Below are positions 6,212 to 7,048 of a stretch of DNA of 7,048 nt, one piece after another. The translations under genes were made by a program, and so were the position numbers. Source of the stretch: GCA-016699975 sp964515255 (lineage in GTDB: Bacteria; Patescibacteriota; Minisyncoccia; Moranbacterales; UBA1568). Position 1 is the first letter of the stretch. Each line of letters begins with the position of its first letter. The notes below the pieces were generated by a model. That model had not been told where the DNA came from. It made no database searches and saw only the letters and a list, made by a program, of their open reading frames with translations. The stretch covers positions 1 through 7,048 of the forward strand of contig CAZETL010000045.1 in NCBI GenBank assembly GCA_964515255.1, in the 5' to 3' direction.

Positions 6212-6897
6212 AAACTAAGATAGTAATTGCTGCTATCATAGCCGCCATCCTCTTTGCTACAATTCGCCTCGTTTCACTCGCGCCAAAAGGATTCTGGACA
6301 AAAAGCGGGGACATGCTCTTCTGGGCAATTGTCGGCATCGGAGTACTGGCACTTATAGTTTTCGGGCTTAAAAAGCTCGGGACATCTCCAAGTTCATGGC
6401 TCAAAAAGTGTCTCAAGATAGGCATTTTTGTCATCATCGCGGGAATGATCCTTTTGAGTGGTCCGCGCGACATGATGCTCGATCTCATCAGGCGGCCGGA
6501 AGTTTCCACTGCCATCACCGGCACGGAAACCACGCGTTCGGTGCAAGTGACAAGGCTCGGTCCCTTCAAGGTCTGCGGTCTCGAGGCAAACGCTGCATAC
6601 ACGTTCGTCAAGTCGTCGACGAGCGAGGGGGACACCTACCGGACCATGAGTCCCCGGGATCATTCGACGGAGACACACAACATCGCTGGAATGTTTGTGT
6701 CCACTCCCGAAGAACTGCCGTATAAAGACGCTCATACGGCATATGTGATCCTTCTCAACGGACTCCCTCCCGGAAGGATAGTTGAAACAGACGCTTTGGG
6801 CTGCCTTGATGGAATGTTCAATACAAGGATCGGAGGAACCCGAATACTCATCGGCGATCCGTGGATCGGGTTCGTCCTGAGAAGAAGTGTGTTCTAG
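6208..6897 (+). CDS. Unrecognised membrane protein with three membrane segments and a C-terminal soluble domain
   Basis: I do not recognise this 229-residue protein. Three hydrophobic segments are visible: about 5-18 (possibly a signal anchor, after MKTK), 37-54 and 71-84, with basic loops (KK near 55-56, WLKKCLK at 64-70) between the last two. The remaining 140 residues are soluble and likely beta-rich, with Gly/Thr-rich runs, two cysteines (123 and 199) and the stretches NGLPPGRIVETD (184-195) and RIGGTRILIGDPWIGF (207-222). With three segments and a basic cytosolic second loop, the C-terminal domain would lie outside the membrane, where the cysteines could form a disulfide; this is inference. 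The start is fixed by GGAGG nine bases upstream and the ATGA overlap with the SPFH gene, implying a joint function. The arrangement recalls SPFH-NfeD operons, but I see no NfeD signature. Confidence 0.85.
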   Translation: MKTKIVIAAIIAAILFATIRLVSLAPKGFWTKSGDMLFWAIVGIGVLALIVFGLKKLGTSPSSWLKKCLKIGIFVIIAGMILLSGPRDMMLDLIRRPEVSTAITGTETTRSVQVTRLGPFKVCGLEANAAYTFVKSSTSEGDTYRTMSPRDHSTETHNIAGMFVSTPEELPYKDAHTAYVILLNGLPPGRIVETDALGCLDGMFNTRIGGTRILIGDPWIGFVLRRSVF

Positions 6898-6934
6898 AAA
6901 AAAAGCGGGCAGAGGAAATCCTCTCGCCCGCTTT
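6898..6934. terminator. Long bidirectional intrinsic terminator after the SPFH operon
   Basis: AAAGCGGGC (6902-6910) pairs with GCCCGCTTT (6926-6934), and AGAGG (6911-6915) pairs with CCTCT (6920-6924), with a four-base loop and one bulged C (6925). On the minus strand the stem is followed by seven T (6904-6898), a strong terminator for the gene entering from the right. On the plus strand the tail is TTTAAATTT, weaker but workable for the SPFH operon. Confidence 0.88.
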
Positions 6935-6963
6935 AAATTTCCCAGAGATATATTTTTTCGAAC

Positions 6964-7048
6964 TTACGATGTCGCCGGGGCAAAGAATTCCGCGAGCTGC
7001 CGCACGACGACGAGCGACGCGAGCGCGACAATGAGTCCGATAATCGCA
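6964..7048 (-). CDS. C-terminal end of an unidentified membrane protein (5' end outside window)
   Basis: An open minus-strand frame enters from the right edge and ends at TAA (6966-6964), 27 codons in all. The peptide starts with a hydrophobic helix (AIIGLIVALASLVVV) followed by RQLAEFFAPATS, so it looks like the last membrane segment of a small or multi-pass protein. The strong minus-strand terminator at 6898-6934, 30 bases further on, supports that a real gene ends here. The Gly/Ala-rich final helix resembles small pilin-like or secretion-channel proteins, but that is only a resemblance; too little is visible to name it. Confidence 0.6.
   Translation of the reverse strand, partial: AIIGLIVALASLVVVRQLAEFFAPATS

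Noticed and set aside
6760..6870. PA-IL-like galactose-binding lectin motif in the C-terminal domain (RIGG...ILIGD)
   Set aside because: Only a short RIG...IG resemblance; the surrounding calcium- and sugar-binding residues of that family are not seen.
6208..6897. NfeD-type partner of the SPFH protein
   Set aside because: Gene order and rough layout fit, but the C-terminal domain lacks the NfeD OB-fold sequence pattern I know; kept only as an analogy.

Overview
The window reads as a scaffold from a bacterial genome of roughly balanced GC content, most likely a metagenome assembly because a 10-base N run (5277-5286) interrupts a gene. The gene set (gpmI, clpP, tig, ppa, nusA), the small hydrophilic-plus-membrane proteins and the acidic, expanded NusA are compatible with a Patescibacteria/CPR (Parcubacteria-like) bacterium. 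That placement is an inference from style, not from a marker gene. TGA, TAG and TAA all serve as stops, so the standard bacterial code fits.

Layout. (1) Positions 1-431, plus strand: the C-terminal part of a cofactor-independent phosphoglycerate mutase, ending at a bidirectional terminator (451-481). (2) Positions 502-4612, minus strand: a leftward block of housekeeping genes transcribed in the order nusA, ppa, tig, clpP. A strong terminator after ppa (2527-2561) and a possible extended -10 promoter before tig (2479-2487) divide it into two likely units, nusA-ppa and tig-clpP. (3) Positions 4613-4944: a divergent control region with two back-to-back sigma70-type promoters. The nusA promoter is close to consensus (TTGACA-17-TATACT). 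About 20 bases after its predicted start lies an intrinsic terminator hairpin, so the nusA leader looks like an attenuator. (4) Positions 4945-6897, plus strand: a two-gene operon. It encodes a membrane-anchored SPFH/band-7 (stomatin/prohibitin-like) protein, split by the assembly gap, followed with a 4-base ATGA overlap by an unrecognised protein with three membrane segments and a C-terminal domain. (5) Positions 6898-7048: a long hairpin terminator working best on the minus strand, and the last 27 codons of a membrane protein gene entering from the right.

How the genes relate. The minus-strand block handles transcription elongation/termination (NusA), pyrophosphate removal (Ppa), nascent-chain folding (trigger factor) and proteolysis (ClpP), all growth-linked tasks. 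The SPFH operon shares the control region with nusA and probably builds a membrane scaffold with its partner protein. The most notable items are the enlarged SPFH domain with its unknown translationally coupled partner, and the nusA leader attenuator.
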